From NCBI GenBank assembly GCA_905221605.1, contig CAJNDS010002393.1, forward strand, positions 233,501 through 297,500: a DNA stretch of 64,000 nucleotides. The letters are read 5' to 3'. Origin of the DNA: Symbiodinium natans. Lineage: Eukaryota; Sar; Dinophyceae; Suessiales; Symbiodiniaceae. The translations under genes and the position numbers were made by a program. Each line of letters starts with the position of its first letter. Position 1 is the stretch's first letter. Below are positions 10,506 through 25,500 of the stretch, one piece after another. The notes beneath the pieces were generated by a model. The model had not been told where the DNA came from. It was given only the letters and a program-made list of their open reading frames with translations, and did not search any database.

Positions 10506-13500
10506 GTTAAGGCTTAGGGGTTTAGGGTTTAGGGTTAGGTTTAGGGTTCAGGTTTTCCTGTTTAGGGTTTAGGGTTTAGGGTTTAGGGTTTAGGGTTTAG
10601 GGTTTAGGGTTTAGGGTCTCTAAACACCAGCTAAGCCCGTATCTTAAAGCCCCTGTAGGGCCCTTGCAGCAGCGATCTTAGCAGAACCCAGATTATGTCC
10701 AGCATGTTCGATGTGGCAGCTGCTCTGCATACAAGTCCCCAAAAACAACGTAAGGTCATAATAAGGCAGGTTGCCTTCTTAATGAGTAGGGATGCCCCTG
10801 CCAGTGTCGTGCCATAATGTAGGCCTGCTTGCTGGACGGCAGCAGCATATATTTAGAAACCCTTGTGCCGCTTGCACCCCCCTGCGCCCCATTGCAGCCC
10901 TGCCCCATGGAGGCCCAGTAAGATGTGATTTCGTCTGGGGGTGCAAATGGCAAAACCATCCAGAGCCCCAAGCTCTCAGCCCAAAACCTCCGCCCAAATC
11001 CCCAGCCTGAACCGGGTTTGCGTCACGGAGCCGTAAACTCTAAAGACTCTAAACCCTAAAACTGTGTAAAACCCAAAACCTCAGAAACTCCTAAACCTAA
11101 ACCCGAAACCCCATACACTAACACTCGAAACACCAAAAGCTCTAAACCCTAAACCCTAGAAACTCTCTACCTTGAATTCCAAACTCCAAACCCCTTACAC
11201 CCTAAAGCCAAAAAGGAGCTCGACCCCACGTACATTTGTCTCGGCCTGCCTTTGGACCACGCTGGGCGACTCGCTCGTTCAGGGTTGGGGGTCTTCCTTC
11301 GAAGCTTTAGGGTTTCAGGGTTTCGGGGGTGAGGGTGTAGGTTTTTCGGGTCAAGGTTTCCCTTCGAAGAAGATTCCCTTCAAAGAAGAGCTCGCTTGAC
11401 CTCCGCAACAATGTCACCGAACCTTTACCTATAGGCCCTTATTTCCTCCTTCTTTCAGGATAGGTTCCCCGTGAAGCCTTGTAACCCTTTTCAACCAAGA
11501 AGAGCACCCTTTCTATTTCTAGGTGAATTCCAGACCATTGCTACTGAAGTCAGGGAAACTTGGGGGTGTTTTGGGGTTGTTTTTGAATGAGGAGTCTATA
11601 GACTTAACGGTTTAGGGTGCAGGGGTTGAGGTTCGTAGAGGCCTTAGCTTTTGATGAAACGCCTGTGAAATCAGCGATTTCAGTGGAAGGACGCCGTGCT
11701 TCAGTGACCCACAAGGAAGGGGGACCCCAACAGCAGCAAAAAACGGGTGTTTTCAGGAGCTTGCCAATTTTGGGGGTTCCTCGTGGGGTTTGCAACTCAG
11801 CAAACACCACGGCTACTAATGATGGTACGTGCACCTGCCATTAGTATCACTAGTTTGAGGACCCCTACTAAGTTTTCGGCCATGTTTTGTTCGGGGCGGT
11901 TTAGGGTTGATACAAGAATGCTCCTCACCGCGGCCGGGATCCATTTGAGGAAGCGGGTGGAAGTCTTCTCCATCGCAGTTTTTGCCCTCATCACCCTGTC
12001 ACGCTTGGCTGTGGCGCCTGGGTCGATTCAGACGCACAGGGGATCCATACACCCGGCTGGTGATGCTTAAACGCCGAACGGAGATTTTACGTGCACACGT
12101 AAGCATGCATGAATAAATAGATAGACACACATATGTATACATGCATGTGAAATAGTTAACATGTGTGTGAATGTGGTATATATGCATATATACACATACA
12201 TATATAGATACATACATACATGCATGCATGCATGCATGCATACACACACACACATACATGCATGCATGCATGCATGCATGCATACATACATACATACATA
12301 CGTGTGTTTACATGCTCCCTTGTGTATTGCTGTCATGGAGGGGGCTGCGTGCTAGTCCCAAAACTTTAAGTCTTCAGGCCCAACTCTCCAAAATTCTCAA
12401 CATCGAGTTCCAAATCTCCAAAAGCTAAGGACGCAGACTTCCAAGGTTCAGCATTCCCAAACTCCAGAACAGAATGGCATCTTTGATGTTTCTGCATTCT
12501 GAGCTTTTCGATCTTTGAACTTAGGTTTTTTGGATTCGGGGATTTTGACAATTGGGGATCAGAATTCCGAAGCTCCAAACAGCGCATAGAACTTGTTTGG
12601 CCTTAGATTCAGTGAAATTGGTGAAATTTGAGCCTAAAGCTTATGATGAAAGGTTTAGGAATTGCTGCCTCCTTGGCGCGTGACCTTGAGGGTTTAAAGC
12701 CTTCGTATGATTTATACTTGTGGCAGAAACACGTGATAGCAAAAGTAACTTTTATCGTCATTCAGATCTGAACACGATTAGATTTAGAGGCAGCAGGACA
12801 AGTGGACCGAATCTAATTGATACCTTTTACGGTGCAGCCCTTTTAGTACTATTCTGAACATTACCCCGTCTCATTTTTCAGCTTGACAATTTGATTAGTA
12901 AATGTAGTTGTGAGCGAGGTGGAAGATTCATATAGTCTCGGGCCCAACTTGATTAACTACAGTGCCTGCATGAATTACTTGAAATTCAGTAGCATGCTGA
13001 GTGGATGCACTTGGGGCGGGGGAGCAAGCGCCATTTTTCAACTTCTTGAAATAGTTCAATTTAACAAACTTACTAATACCTACTTGTGAGGAGCAAGGCG
13101 AATAATTCAGATTTCAGGGAGAAGTGCGCGAACTCAGTTGCCGACACTCGTTTCAATAAGTAGCATTCCTAATGCTTAAATACATTCAGGGGAGCAGTAG
13201 AGCAGAGTTATTTCTCCAACTACCGCATCGAACTTTCAGCTTTGGTAAAGTGATTAACTTAAACAAACTAATCCCTGATCATGAGGAGGAAGGCTCGTAC
13301 ATGCAGGACTCTTTGCATTAGTTAACTGAATTACCGATCTTCTGTACATCAGCAGCATATGTTCTAATGTTCAAAGTTTTCAGCTTTGGAAATTTGACTA
13401 GCTTAAACAAGAAAAGCTCTAAGTCAGAGGAGGAAGGGGAGCATATTTAAGCTTGCATTTCATGAGGAGGTAGGCTTATACATTTGAGGGCCAACTATTC

Positions 13501-16500
13501 TCTAAATTGCCTGCACTAAACAACGAATGGCGTGTTGTAAGGGCGCACAGTATTTTTTTGCAAAATCAGTGAAACAATCGCAGATTTCCGTGTGCTGGCG
13601 TATCATTTGCGGGTGGTCGCTGCAAACATGAATTAAAGTCTGCAAAAGATAGTTGATTAAGACTGGAGTTTTGGGGCACCGAATTTATTCTGTTAGATGA
13701 CATTTCTCTACACATGCAAGGGAGATACAAAAGTGTAGTCAACCGCAGATAAATGAATGTTGTCTGCCCATAGCATTCCCGAACATGGATGTCGCCAGTT
13801 CCTAAAGGAACAAGACAATGGAGATAAGCTTTCAAGCGGCTTTCTCAGAATGTGCCCTTTGACCGGTATCTGAATTTGCATCCGAACAAAACTATGCTTC
13901 TTTCGTGCCTGCCGATGTTTCCAGAGCAGGTGTTGGTCTGTATATATTCATATCTTTATATATTTTTATGTATAGATGTATACATATGTCTTCTACATTG
14001 GGGCCCAGGCATTTCCCACAGGGGTGTGCACACGTGAGGGCCAAAGTGCAAACTCCTTGCATCTAGTGTCTAGGGGTGCAGTTTCTTGTAGTCCGCACGT
14101 CCATGCCAGAACCACTATGTAGACACATGTACATGGATCCCTAAACCCTAAATAGACCCCAAACCCCAAACCCGAGACCCTGATGCAAGCTTCTCATGCA
14201 TGACCGTAGCACTTCTCGCTTGGCATTGCAGGTGCACACGCATCCTGATTGGAACCATTTTGGACTCTCAGCTGGGCCTCGCTACCTGATGTATCTTACA
14301 TGCACAGCTGATGTATGGTTTAGGGTTTAGGGTTTCGGGTTTCGGGTTTGGGGTTTAGGGTTTAGGGTGATTTCTTCCACGTAGGGCGGCAGTTACGGTA
14401 GGGTATATTTAGGGAGAATGAAGCCCGCTCTGGGACAGGCTGTTTGAGAGAACTGCTCAGGTGCAATATCTACATGGTCCTGGAGGCATGCCGGGCCGTG
14501 CTAGGGGTCTTGCACAGGAGGTTCTTTAGACGCTGCTTTGGGGGTCATAGGCTTCAGGACGAATTCAAAGAAGCGTCGGATTGTTCGGCCCAAACTTGCT
14601 TTTCAGAGCGTTGAGTGTGCAGCCGCATACTTCCACTCCCAGACAGCGAGGTTCTGGCACTGGCTCTGACGTTCAAGGGGCTGATGACCGATGAGACTCA
14701 TGTCGATGCTTGGCCACGTTGTGCCAGTCTTGAAGCGTTGCGGTCACTGGTGCCATCTAGGGAGGATTCAGTGAACTTAGCCCGACTCCTTAGTTTATCC
14801 TATGAGATGGGGGTCAGGGTCCACAACAGTCAGCCTCAGCACATCAATATAGTCATGAAGTACCGCGCGGTCCACTTCAGCAATTGAGCTAGCTTAAATA
14901 CAACCACTAGCAACAACAATAGCAAGCGAGATTGATGCCAGTTCTCCTGCTTTTGAGCAGTCGGCGTGGAATCCTAAATCCTCAGCCCGAAACCCTGAAA
15001 GCTCCGGGGCAGTCGCAAACCGAAGCCAAGACAGTGCAGATAAATGTACTTCTTCTTGCAGTCAAGTTACCACGTCGCGCCTCCTAACCCCCAAGAAGAT
15101 GAACAACCCGAACCTTGAATCCTAAACCTGCACCCCCTCAAGTCAAAAGCACCCTAAACACTAAACCCTACACCCTAAACGCTTGACCCCTAAACCGCAA
15201 ACTCAAAGCCCTTCCAGGACTTGCTGTGGCTCTTCGTCGCGCGGAGCATGGAGATGCTTGAGAGAAGCGGCGCAGGTCTCGGGGTCAAGCGCATGAAGCA
15301 CATGGCTCCTTGCTCCAAGTTGGGCAGTTCTCTAAATTGCAGAACTCAGAGAAGTGCCCGGGCTAAGCCTTGTAGGGAGGGTATGGCTAGCAAGATTCGC
15401 GAGGCAAATTCGTCCTTGCTAAGGTGACAGGTTCGGATTCTTTCGTTCAGGGCCTTGCCAAGGATTGTACGGTGCAACTTTATTACCTTCCCTCTCCTTG
15501 CGAACTTGACGCCTACAACTTCCAGCCGGAAGGACTAAAGCATTGCCAAGGTTACAGATGATGGAAAGCTGCTGCTAGTTGCCGGAGTATTTGGCTTGGT
15601 CATCTGGCTGGTGATGACTCTTGGTTGGGACATAGAATCTGGTCGCGCGGCGCAATGTGCATTTAAAATGCCCCCACAATGCTGCCCTAAGCTCTAATGC
15701 TCCCTAAGCCCTAAACTCTATGCTTATGCTTATCTAGATAGGCCCTTGCGATATAATTACATTTCCTTCTATTGGGTTTAAGAGGATCACGGTTAGGATT
15801 TTGGTCAGAGGGTTCCAGGGGCCATCCGAGTTAAGCCCCCCAGCGCCCTGAAACTCGCTGATGCAGAGGAGCGGCTTCTACTTCGTGGCCAACCGCTGCC
15901 TGATCTTGAGACATCGAGCGATGGCCTTTGAACCGTGTCAACTGCAGAGGGAGCCGAAACCCTAGAGTCTAAGAAGTACTCAACATACTTTTCCTAAGCA
16001 AAATTCATCGGGAAGAGAAGTCGCGTAAGGAGTATGCTAGAGTTCCTTTTTATGTTCTCCTCTCCAGAGCTCATTTAGGACTGAGATGCCGAAGCTACGG
16101 GGGTGCTTGGGGGGTTCTTACATAAGCCGGAAGAACTGAAAGCCCTGTTGCCTTCGTTCTCTAGTCCCTCAGTCGTCAGAAGCATGCAGAGCTATGTCTT
16201 AACTTTCTCGTCCAGACAATGTCTACCTGTTTATATCTGAATGAATGACTCTAATTTTGGGGGTCGTGAATGCGAGTGTCATCTGTTTCCCTCTGCATGA
16301 CCACACTGGGTACCAGCTTGGTGCGGACTGTTTCAACATTTCCCTTAGGGGCTTAGGGTTGTAACGGTTGGAGGTTTTTGGCGCAGGGTTTTTGGCTTGA
16401 TTTTTGCCCAGGTTCCAACTGCGCCATCATCTGGACAACGGAGGAGTTCAAATGGCAGAGGCAAGGCCCTCCCTCCCGAAAAATTCTAGTGACTAGGTGC

Positions 16501-19500
16501 ACACTGTCGTACCACAGAAAGGAGCTGCACCTTCTACGCCCTAGCTTGGGGGCCCTTCTTGGTTCGTCGGATCTGTAGTGGTCGGGTTTGCTTGAACACC
16601 CTCGATGTGGCTTCATGCCTGTGATGGCGGTCATTGGGCAGGTTCACCTCCATTCCCTCGTCCATGTGGTACGTCATGATCAACTTGCTGAAAGAGCACC
16701 CTTTGGCCGAATTCCACGCCGCTTGGCGTGAGGAGGTCCACCTGGCTGGGCTTTGGTCTTCGTAGCTGTAGGCGGCTTGGCTCGTGGGCGCCGACAGCCA
16801 CGCCTAACGCTGGAAGGCAGAACATGAAAGACACTAAGCCCTAGACCCTAAACCCTGGACCCTCAACCCTAAACCCTAAGCCCTAAGCCCTAAACCCTAA
16901 ACCCTAAACCCTAGACCCTAGATTTGTTCTCCTCTTTAGCAGCCCTTCTCTTTGGCTGCTCAAGCCCCACTTCCTGGTACTCCAAGGAGACGCTGCTCTC
17001 GCGCACACTCGCGCCTCAGCAGAGGTCGAGAATGGTTTAGGGTTTAGGATTTAGGTTTTAGGTTTTAGGTTTTAGGGTTTAGGGTTTAGGGTTAAGGGTT
17101 AAGGGTTTAGGTTTAGGGTGCAACTTCCGGCTCAAGCCGAAGGTCACAGACAGGTTTAGGGTTTACAGGGTTTGTAGGGCTTATAGGGTTTAGAGGGTTT
17201 AGAGGGTTTAGAGGGTTTCGAGGGTTTAGAGGGTTTAGAGGGTTTCGAGGGTTTCGAGTGTTTCGAGAGTTTCGAGGGTTTAAAGGGTTTGTAGGGTTTA
17301 GAGGGTTTGCAGGGTCTCTAGGGCTTTGTAGGATTTAGGAGCAAGATATCCGAAGCCTGCCGCAACTGTGATCCGTCGCTTCTGCTGCCCGTTGATTCTA
17401 GTTTTCAGAGCTTCTTGACTAGGAGTCCCCCAAACCAGCCGCGATTTAAGGCCTCCTAGGGCCTTTCAGGGCTTTTAAGGCCCTTTTAGGGCCATTTTTT
17501 GGGAGTTTAAGGCCCTTTTAGGGCCAATTTAGGGATTTTAAGGCCCTTTGAGGGCCAATTTTAGGGATTTTTATGGAAGCCTCCAAAGGGAGTCTCCCAT
17601 CTTGAGGTGTGCATCTGCTGCATCTTCGCGATGCCGCTGTTCGCGCTGCCATCAAGTCATCGGGCTGCCAAAGCAAGCCTTAATCAGGGCCCCTATGCAC
17701 CCTAAACCCTAGACTCTGGACACCAAACCCTACACCCTACACCCTACACCCTAAACCCTAAACCCTAAACCCTAAACCCGACCATAAACTCTCAACCCCC
17801 TCAACCCTGCCCTTGAATCCTGCACCCTGAATCCTCTTGTGTTTGGAGGTAGGGTTCAGGGTTCAGGGTGTGTTCACTAAGCCTCGTCCCCTTGGCTATT
17901 GATCGCAGAAGCATCTTGCAATGCTCCAGGACAGAAGAAGTTCTGTAGGCTTGCGGGCGTTTGACCAGGATGCGGAAGCCCGCAAAGTCTCTGAGTAAAT
18001 AGGCTTGTCTGCTTGAAAAGGAATTCTCCCGAAAAGACAAGTGTAGGTAGGACGATTTTTTGGCGGGTTTCTGAAGCTCTTCCTACTTTCGGCATAGAAT
18101 CTAAGGCGCTCGCAGCCCTTTCGCGCCGATGTAAACGGGCTGTGCTCTCTACTACTATTTGCTTAAGAACCCCCCCCCCCCCCAAAAAAAAAAAAAAAAG
18201 GACGACAAGAATCCCCATGTTGCCCTAGGCATCTTGCAACACTCCCTCTTCCAGCGTGACGAGATGGAAGACGCTGAGGAGGCAGGGAAGAGCCGCACCC
18301 TAAACCCTAAACCCTAAACCCTAAACCCTAAACCCTAACTGCAACCTTTATGAACCCGAGAAGTCCTGCAAGTCCTAAGTTTTTTTGTTGAATCCCAAGC
18401 CTATAGCGCTAAGCTCTGTAAATTCGGAGCCTCAAAGCTTAGACCGTCGTCCAGCACCAGACGTTTCATCCTCCAAGCTTTTTGAGACTTTGAGCCCTAA
18501 AGCCTAAACCTTGTGATGTCCCTCCTTATACATACCAACAGCCCTTAAAAGGGATGATCGTAACCCCTATACTAGTCCCTGTCTAAGGACTGCTAGTATA
18601 GGGGGGAACATCCCGAACCCCTCGAGTCGCAGACAAGAAACAACCCCCAGCCTTCAGCCTTCAGAGAAAAGCTCGAAGGCAACTGCAAACTCAAGCCTCC
18701 CGCTTCTATATATCGAAACCCTCAATCCTTGAATCCTTGACCCTGAGACCCTATACGAATCCTATGAGCCCTGTGAGACTTATGAACCATATGAACACTA
18801 TCGTCAACAACTCTAAACTCGATAGCTAAGCCCTAAATGCGAAACACGTCAAACCCTCAACCATCTTAGAAACGCGAGAGGGGATCCAGGTCGGGCTTAC
18901 ACCGTGAACCCTAAACCCTAAACCCTAAACCCTAAACCCTAAACCCTAAACCCTAAACCCTAAACCCTAAACCCTAAACCCTAAACCCTAAACCCTAAAC
19001 CCTAAACCCTAAACCCTAAACCCTAAACCTTCCTAAGCCCTACCCCCTGGGTCAGGGCTTAATGAGCTTCTTGAGGTGGCAAGAGCTGGCGAGGATGCGC
19101 ACACGAGACGGATGACCTACCAAGCTGGCTCCCAAGTCTGTAGGGTTTCGGGTCTAGGGTCTAGGGGTTTAGGGTTTAGGGTTTAGGGTTTAGGCTGAGG
19201 GTTTAGGGTTGAGGGCTTGCTTTTGTCCAGGGGAGTTGGTGGGGTTTGTTGGGTTTCTTGTGGTTTTGGGCTATCTGGGGGTTATTGTTGTTTTGGGGCG
19301 TTGTTGGGGCTTACTGGGGTTACCACTGGGTTTATGATTTATGTGTTTTGTTTGGTGTCATTGGGGGTTTATCGGGGTTTTGGGAGCTCCAAAAATCGAG
19401 GCAAATAATTTTAAGCCCTGAACCTTAGCCAGTCTTGATTCAAAGCCCCCATTATAAGCTTCCGCGATGGGTATAAGTCGTGCCCCTAACAAGGTTGTAA

Positions 19501-22500
19501 CGCCGAGTGACCCTGCTTGGAACCCCTAAGGGCCCGTCCATGTGCCTAAGCAGCTTCCTACTTGGGCCTCGAAGTACTTCCTACATTCTGACTTTGGGGC
19601 CCATGTATATACTCTTCAGGTACCTGGGCCCTGAGTGACCCATAAGCAGCCTCCTACCTAAGTTAGCCGTTGTAACAAACTCCAAGTAAGCCCCGGAAGT
19701 CGTCATGCTCAGGTCGATGCCGCCCAATTGCTGGAGCTGCAGGCCGTCAGTTTAGGGTTTAGGGTTTAGGGTTTAGGGTTGGGCTTTGCTTGTGCTCAGT
19801 GGTGCAGCTGGCATGCCGGTGCGACAGTCAAGCGCTCATGCGCGCGCTCCTCATTGCATGTGATGGCTTTCGGGTGTGCGCCGGCCTGCCTGCAGCATAG
19901 TTGCATTGTCATGCAAGGGTCCTCAAGAGTAGGTGAGCATGGCTCAGACTCTACTGTGTGTGTGAGCATGCCGAGGGTGTTACCTTGGGTTTTAGTCCAA
20001 GGAGAGACTGTATCTTGTTTTGCCCTAAACCCTAAACCCTAAACCCTAAATTAAACCCTAAACCCTAAACCCTAAACCCTAAACCCTAAGCAGGAAGAGT
20101 CGAAAGGCCAGCTGCGCCCAGGCTTTGCCACTGGGCTCAATAGGCATGAGCGGCGAGTCAGCACCACCTGGTGGGCTTAGGTTTCGGTTTCTAGGGTTTA
20201 GGGTTTAGGGTTTGGGGTTTAGGGTTTAGGGTTTAGGGTTTGCCTGCAACATGCTGAATGCAGACTGACGACGTTTGCTGCATCCACCCTCTTCCTGAAG
20301 ACCCTCCCGGGCATCGTGAGCGAAAGCAGCTCTCTTCCCCAGGATGGGTACTCGGAACAAATTTAGGGTTTAGGGTTTAGGGTTTAGGGTTTAGCTCTGC
20401 AGCTATGCGTGTACAGGATTGAGGAATACCGACATGAACTACCCTACATCCTAAACCCTAAACCCGAAACCCCAAACCCTAAACCCTAAACCCTAAACCC
20501 TAAACCCTAAACCCTAAACCCCGGCAAGCATCGCCTAGGCCACCGCCTTTCTGGTGTTTGGCCGGCATCTCAGTCTCCTTCGCCGTGACTGCCCGACCAA
20601 GTCAGCCTGTGGTACGCTGCTCTTTCGGACTGCCTTGCCTGCTGTATCTCACACAAGAATTCCTACGATTAGCTGAAGAACCCTGCAAACAACAATATAG
20701 GGATGACTATCTTTTATTTCGTGGAAAGTTCTCAAAGTAAATAGTAGATCCCTGCAACATGGGCGGCATGAAGTCACCCCTGAACCCCAAAACCCGTCCC
20801 ACTGAGGATCCATCTTGGCCTACTTCTACTACACCGCCAGGGACACAGACCATGCCACCTTCTTTACGGCGCCGCGCTGTTCCTGTTCTGGGCAGGTCTT
20901 GAGGATGTGTTGAATGCACCCTTAGCCCTAAAACCCCTGAACCTCTGTTTAGGGGTTTAGGGGGTTAAACCTAGACCTCTAAGCGCCAAACCTTGTAGAC
21001 CCTAAGCCTCCAAACCTCGGTTTGTAAGCCCTCCAAACCCTACAAAACCCTGTAAACCATGTAAAATGGGATGTTCACCCGTATTCTAACAGTCCCTAAC
21101 AGGGCTGATAATCGGGGGTACTATCATCCCTATTAAAGACTGTTAGTTGTTATCAGGAGAAACATCCCAACCTGCAACCCAAACACTTGTGGCAGGTGCC
21201 CGTCAACGTGACGAAGACCAGCCTCGCCTACATCGACGGAGCCGTTGCCATCTGCTTCCTCTGTGAATATGCACCCTTCTCTCAATCAGGTAACACTAAA
21301 CCTTAAACCCTAAACCCTACACCCTAAACCCTAAACCCTAATCCCTACACCCTAAACCCTAAACCCTAAACCCGAAACCCTAAACCCTAAACCCTAAACC
21401 CCAAATCAAAGAGACTCGGAGAGGCCAGCAGGTCGAGTCTCGGCGGTGGCTCCTACGTCACCTCGGGGTCTCTCGGCTGGTCTTGGGGGAACCTGAGGGG
21501 CTGGAGGAAGGTTCGGGTTTAGGGTTTAGGGCTGAGGGCTGAGGGGCTTAGGGCTTAGGGCTCAGGGCTCAGGGCTTAGGGCTTAGGACTTAGCGTTTAG
21601 GGCTTAGGGCTGAGGGCTTAGGGCTTATTGGGGTTTAGGGTTTAGGGTTTAGAGTTTAGGGTTTAGGGCCTGGGCTCATGGTCTTCGTGACATGTTGGCT
21701 AGTTCAGGGAGCCCCCCTTTTGTAGGAACGGTGTATATATATACATATATATGTATATGTATATAGATATAGATATAATTATGTCTATATATATATATGA
21801 AGAAATAAAGCCTACACCCAATGCTCATGCTAAGGAAACAGGGTGCCCTCATGGGGGGGGGGGGGGTGCGTCAACCCCACACACTTCTAAGGTACGGAGT
21901 GGTCGACCTGCTGGCCTGGCTGCCAGGCGGGGGGCGGGAAGCCCTACACTGCATTTTGTGACGGCGCAACTGCTTAGGGTTTATCAGGGTTCAGGGTTTA
22001 GGGCTCTGTCCTAGTCGCACTTGGCTTTCTAGAGATTGCCATTCGTAGTACAGTCATAAATCATGCAAGGCTATGCAAAAAAAAGAGATGAATCCCTTGC
22101 GCACCTGCAAGCCGCCGTGCCGACCTGCTTCCAAGCTGCGCAGAACGACTCCAACAGTGGCAGGTGTAAGACCGCCCGGAAAAAGCTACAACCCGACCTC
22201 TCGAGCACACTACAAACCCTGATAGGGTTCAGCATTCAGCGTACATGCGTGGGCAAATCTACCAGGAACCTCTATTTATGGCCCGAGTGGAAAAGCAAGG
22301 ATGGGACATGATAGCTCATTCTTCGAAATCCCGAAGCGGCCGGGCAGTGTATTCATAGGGGAGTTCTCGGTTCTTCGGGTGTATAGGGTTTTGGCTTTCA
22401 GGTTTAGCTTCCGAACCCCAAAATCTAAAAACCCCAAATTTCTCCCTCGTGCCCCAGCTATCCCACCTCTTCTACCCACCCCTCACAATCCTAAGACCTT

Positions 22501-25500
22501 GGGAACCTCGAAACCTCCACCCCCTAGGCCCTAAATCTTACAGCTTCCAGAAGGCTTGCTTCACCTCTGCACCTACGAGTCCATGGCAGACAAGCACCAT
22601 GAAATCCTCTGCGCTGCTTGCGTTGCCTGGACGCACAGAGGTCTGTGCTGTCCGCGATGCATCGTTGGACTCGGTAACAGCAGTGCTTTTGACCGATGAT
22701 GTGCCGAAACCACCGTTATTTGCCGTGGTTTCGTCGCGCAGAGCATGCTCAGAGCACGATGATTGCGTCCATGTTACAAGTGCACACATTGACCAGAGCA
22801 TCCATGCCTGCACAATGATTTCGTCCGTGTTACCAGTGCGTGCGAATGGCCAGAGCATCCATGCCCGCACGATGATGATGTCCGTGTCTGAAGCGTTGCC
22901 TGCTTTTGCCCGCCGCATGGAGCATTCAGTGCAAGTTCGAGAACAAAGCCTTGTTTGCGCGCAGCCACTCTGTGCGCCGACTGTTGCTTAGGGTGGTAGG
23001 TATTCACCGTGTTTTTTCGCAGCGTGAAGCTTTCAGAGACAATAAACAATTACAGGATTTTGCACTCGTGTTCGTGGTGGTGTTTACAATGTTTTTCGCC
23101 GTGCGAAGCTGTCAGCCACAACGGAAACTTTTTTGCGCGGGGTTCCTGTGAGCATCGAGTGGTGTTTGCGTCGGTATTTACAGTGTTTTTCCTCCGGCCC
23201 AAAATGCACGCGCTAGCAACCCGCCCGCAGCGTTGTTGGTTGTACTTGGGGTTGCCAACCTTGTCTCTTACTGTTTAAAGTTTACAGGGTCTCTGCTTTG
23301 ACATGGAAAGGAGGATAGTTGCAACGGAGAGGTGGGTTGAGCGGCCTACAAACAAGAAACTGGGGATGGCTCATTCTCGTTTCGGATTTTGACGATGTGG
23401 AATGTTGAAATTAGGCCTGTCTACAGAAATTCTAGCAACCGGGGCCAAAGTAAAGTAAGCGCAACAGATACGTAGAAGCAGGTGTCGCAGCAGCTAGTGC
23501 TGAGGTTCTTCGGATCTTCAAGCTGGAGCGGTACCTGCATTCCTTCCGGGACATGTTGGACATTGTGAAGGCACGGACTCGAGAAGTGAATCCAAACCGC
23601 AAAGCCGAAAAAATTCCAAACCCCTAAACTCTTTGCTTTCTTCCTACTCTGACTTCGGAAAGCTCCCTCACTGGCCGAGGCTACACAGTGGCTAGGTCGT
23701 TGCTCGCATGAACTCGGGTTTGAGTAGTCAAACTCAGGGCAATCAAGCGTGGTAGGAATGAGTTTTAACTGGTGCCCTTCATGGCAAGTGCAGGAGAATG
23801 GTGGCATACTCACCGCAACTCTGGCTGCCTGACTGCAAGTGAAGTAGGACTTGCAATCCTTGTTGGAGCAACGCCGCCGCCATACACTGAGTTTCGTTTC
23901 AAGATCGATTCAAAGGCAAGTGACAACTCGCCCGGGAATAACAAAACCAGCAGGACTTGAACACGCCCAGTACGCATCGCCGATGAAGAGCTCACAGATG
24001 CTCCACATCTAGCACGGGCTAATTGGAGACAAAGGGACCCCAAACAGTTCGCAGACCTGAGCCTGACTTCCTTCATTAGTCCCAGCTTCCCAGTGCTTGT
24101 TAGGGAAAATGACGGATGTCGGATGTCGGCAGAGCGAACAATACAAAACCTGATTTGCCTTGCTCGTTCTGCTATATTGGACTTCGGGAGCTGCTGAACA
24201 ACGGTCTTCATCCAACCATGCGCTATCATTGCCACCTGCGCAGATCTGGACGACACATTTTCTACCAGTCGCTGCAGTAGCGGAACCGAGCAGGGGCGGG
24301 GCAAAGGGCGAGGGGGGCTAGTAGTGCTGATCGTTGTCATTGTAGTAGTAGTTCTTCGCAGGCGTGGTGGTGGTAACAGCTGGTGAATCGTAATCGCAGA
24401 CGACCCTACACCCACAAACCCTAAACCCTAAACTCGAATAAACTCTATGTTGAACCTCACAGCAGTCATCCCAAAATCCTGAACCCTACCAAGCCCTGTG
24501 ATGCTTGAGAACCCCACCACTCTTTGCCCTTGTCCGCAAGAAGCAAAGGTACTGTCCATGTTTGTATGGATGTTCTTCTCAACTGTGCTCTTCCTGACAG
24601 AGAAGGTGCGCGCCAGTTGGAATGCTGGTCTTATGGGCCTTCTTCGGTGTTGTTGTGCCTACAAAGATAGCCCTAAACCCCAAACCCCAAACCCTAAACC
24701 CAAACCCTAAGCCCTAAACCCTAAACCCTAAATCCAAGGAAGTTGAACTGCATTGTTGCCCCGACAGATGGGCCAACATGTGCGGTTCATCGCGGCTTTG
24801 TGCCAAGTGCTTCGCGCATGCAGAACTAGGATGTCATCTCTGGTCCTGCAGCGCTGAAAAATCCAATGCATCGTTGCGGTTGCCCTGATCTCCTTAAACC
24901 ATAAATTTCACCCTAAACCCTAAACCCTAAACCCTAAACCCTCAACCCTCAACCCTAAACCCTAAACCCTAAACCGGGTGCATCTGCGCAGCACAACCCC
25001 GACGAAGAGATGAACGATGAAGTCTACGGCTCGGTGATGCGAGCCCTGTGGTCCGAAATCATCAATCTGCCGCTGGGCATCGTTGGGGGTAAGTGTTTAC
25101 AGGGTTCATAGGGCTTCGGGATCATCTGCTCTAAAGTTTAGGGTTCATATACATTCAGGTTCATAGAGTTCATATACTAGAAAGTTCATAGGCGATTCCT
25201 AGGGTTTCACAGGGTTCGTAGGGTTCATGGGGGTTCATGGGGGTTCATAGGCGATTCATAGGGTTCATTGGGTTCATTGGGTTCATTGGGTTCGTGCTCA
25301 GAGCTTTGGAATGGCTTGCAGCTGCAGGATTCCGACCGTCACAACCTAACACCTTAATGAATGCTGATACCCTAAGACCTACACCCGAATACCCTAAACC
25401 CTAAACCCTAAACCCTAAAAACCCTAAACCTATAAACCCCAAACCCTAAACCCCAATGCCCACGGCCCGAGGCATGGCGAGTGGCCCTGGGCCGACTACA

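Larger units (their letters stand above)
18292..19055 (+). other. Intron with a small hairpin MITE and a long array
   Basis: CCCTAAA repeats lie at 18300-18340, a 64-bp hairpin element at 18551-18614, and a long, almost perfect CCCTAAA array at 18908-19028. Confidence 0.6.

Noticed and set aside
12000..12430. Methionine/histidine/cysteine-rich open frames
   Set aside because: They come from ATGC and CATA microsatellites and are open on both strands.
23810..24415. 201-codon minus-strand open frame
   Set aside because: It begins in low-complexity threonine/proline sequence (trinucleotide-like repeats on the + strand) and overlaps no recognised domain; it lies in the S4-S5 intron of domain II.
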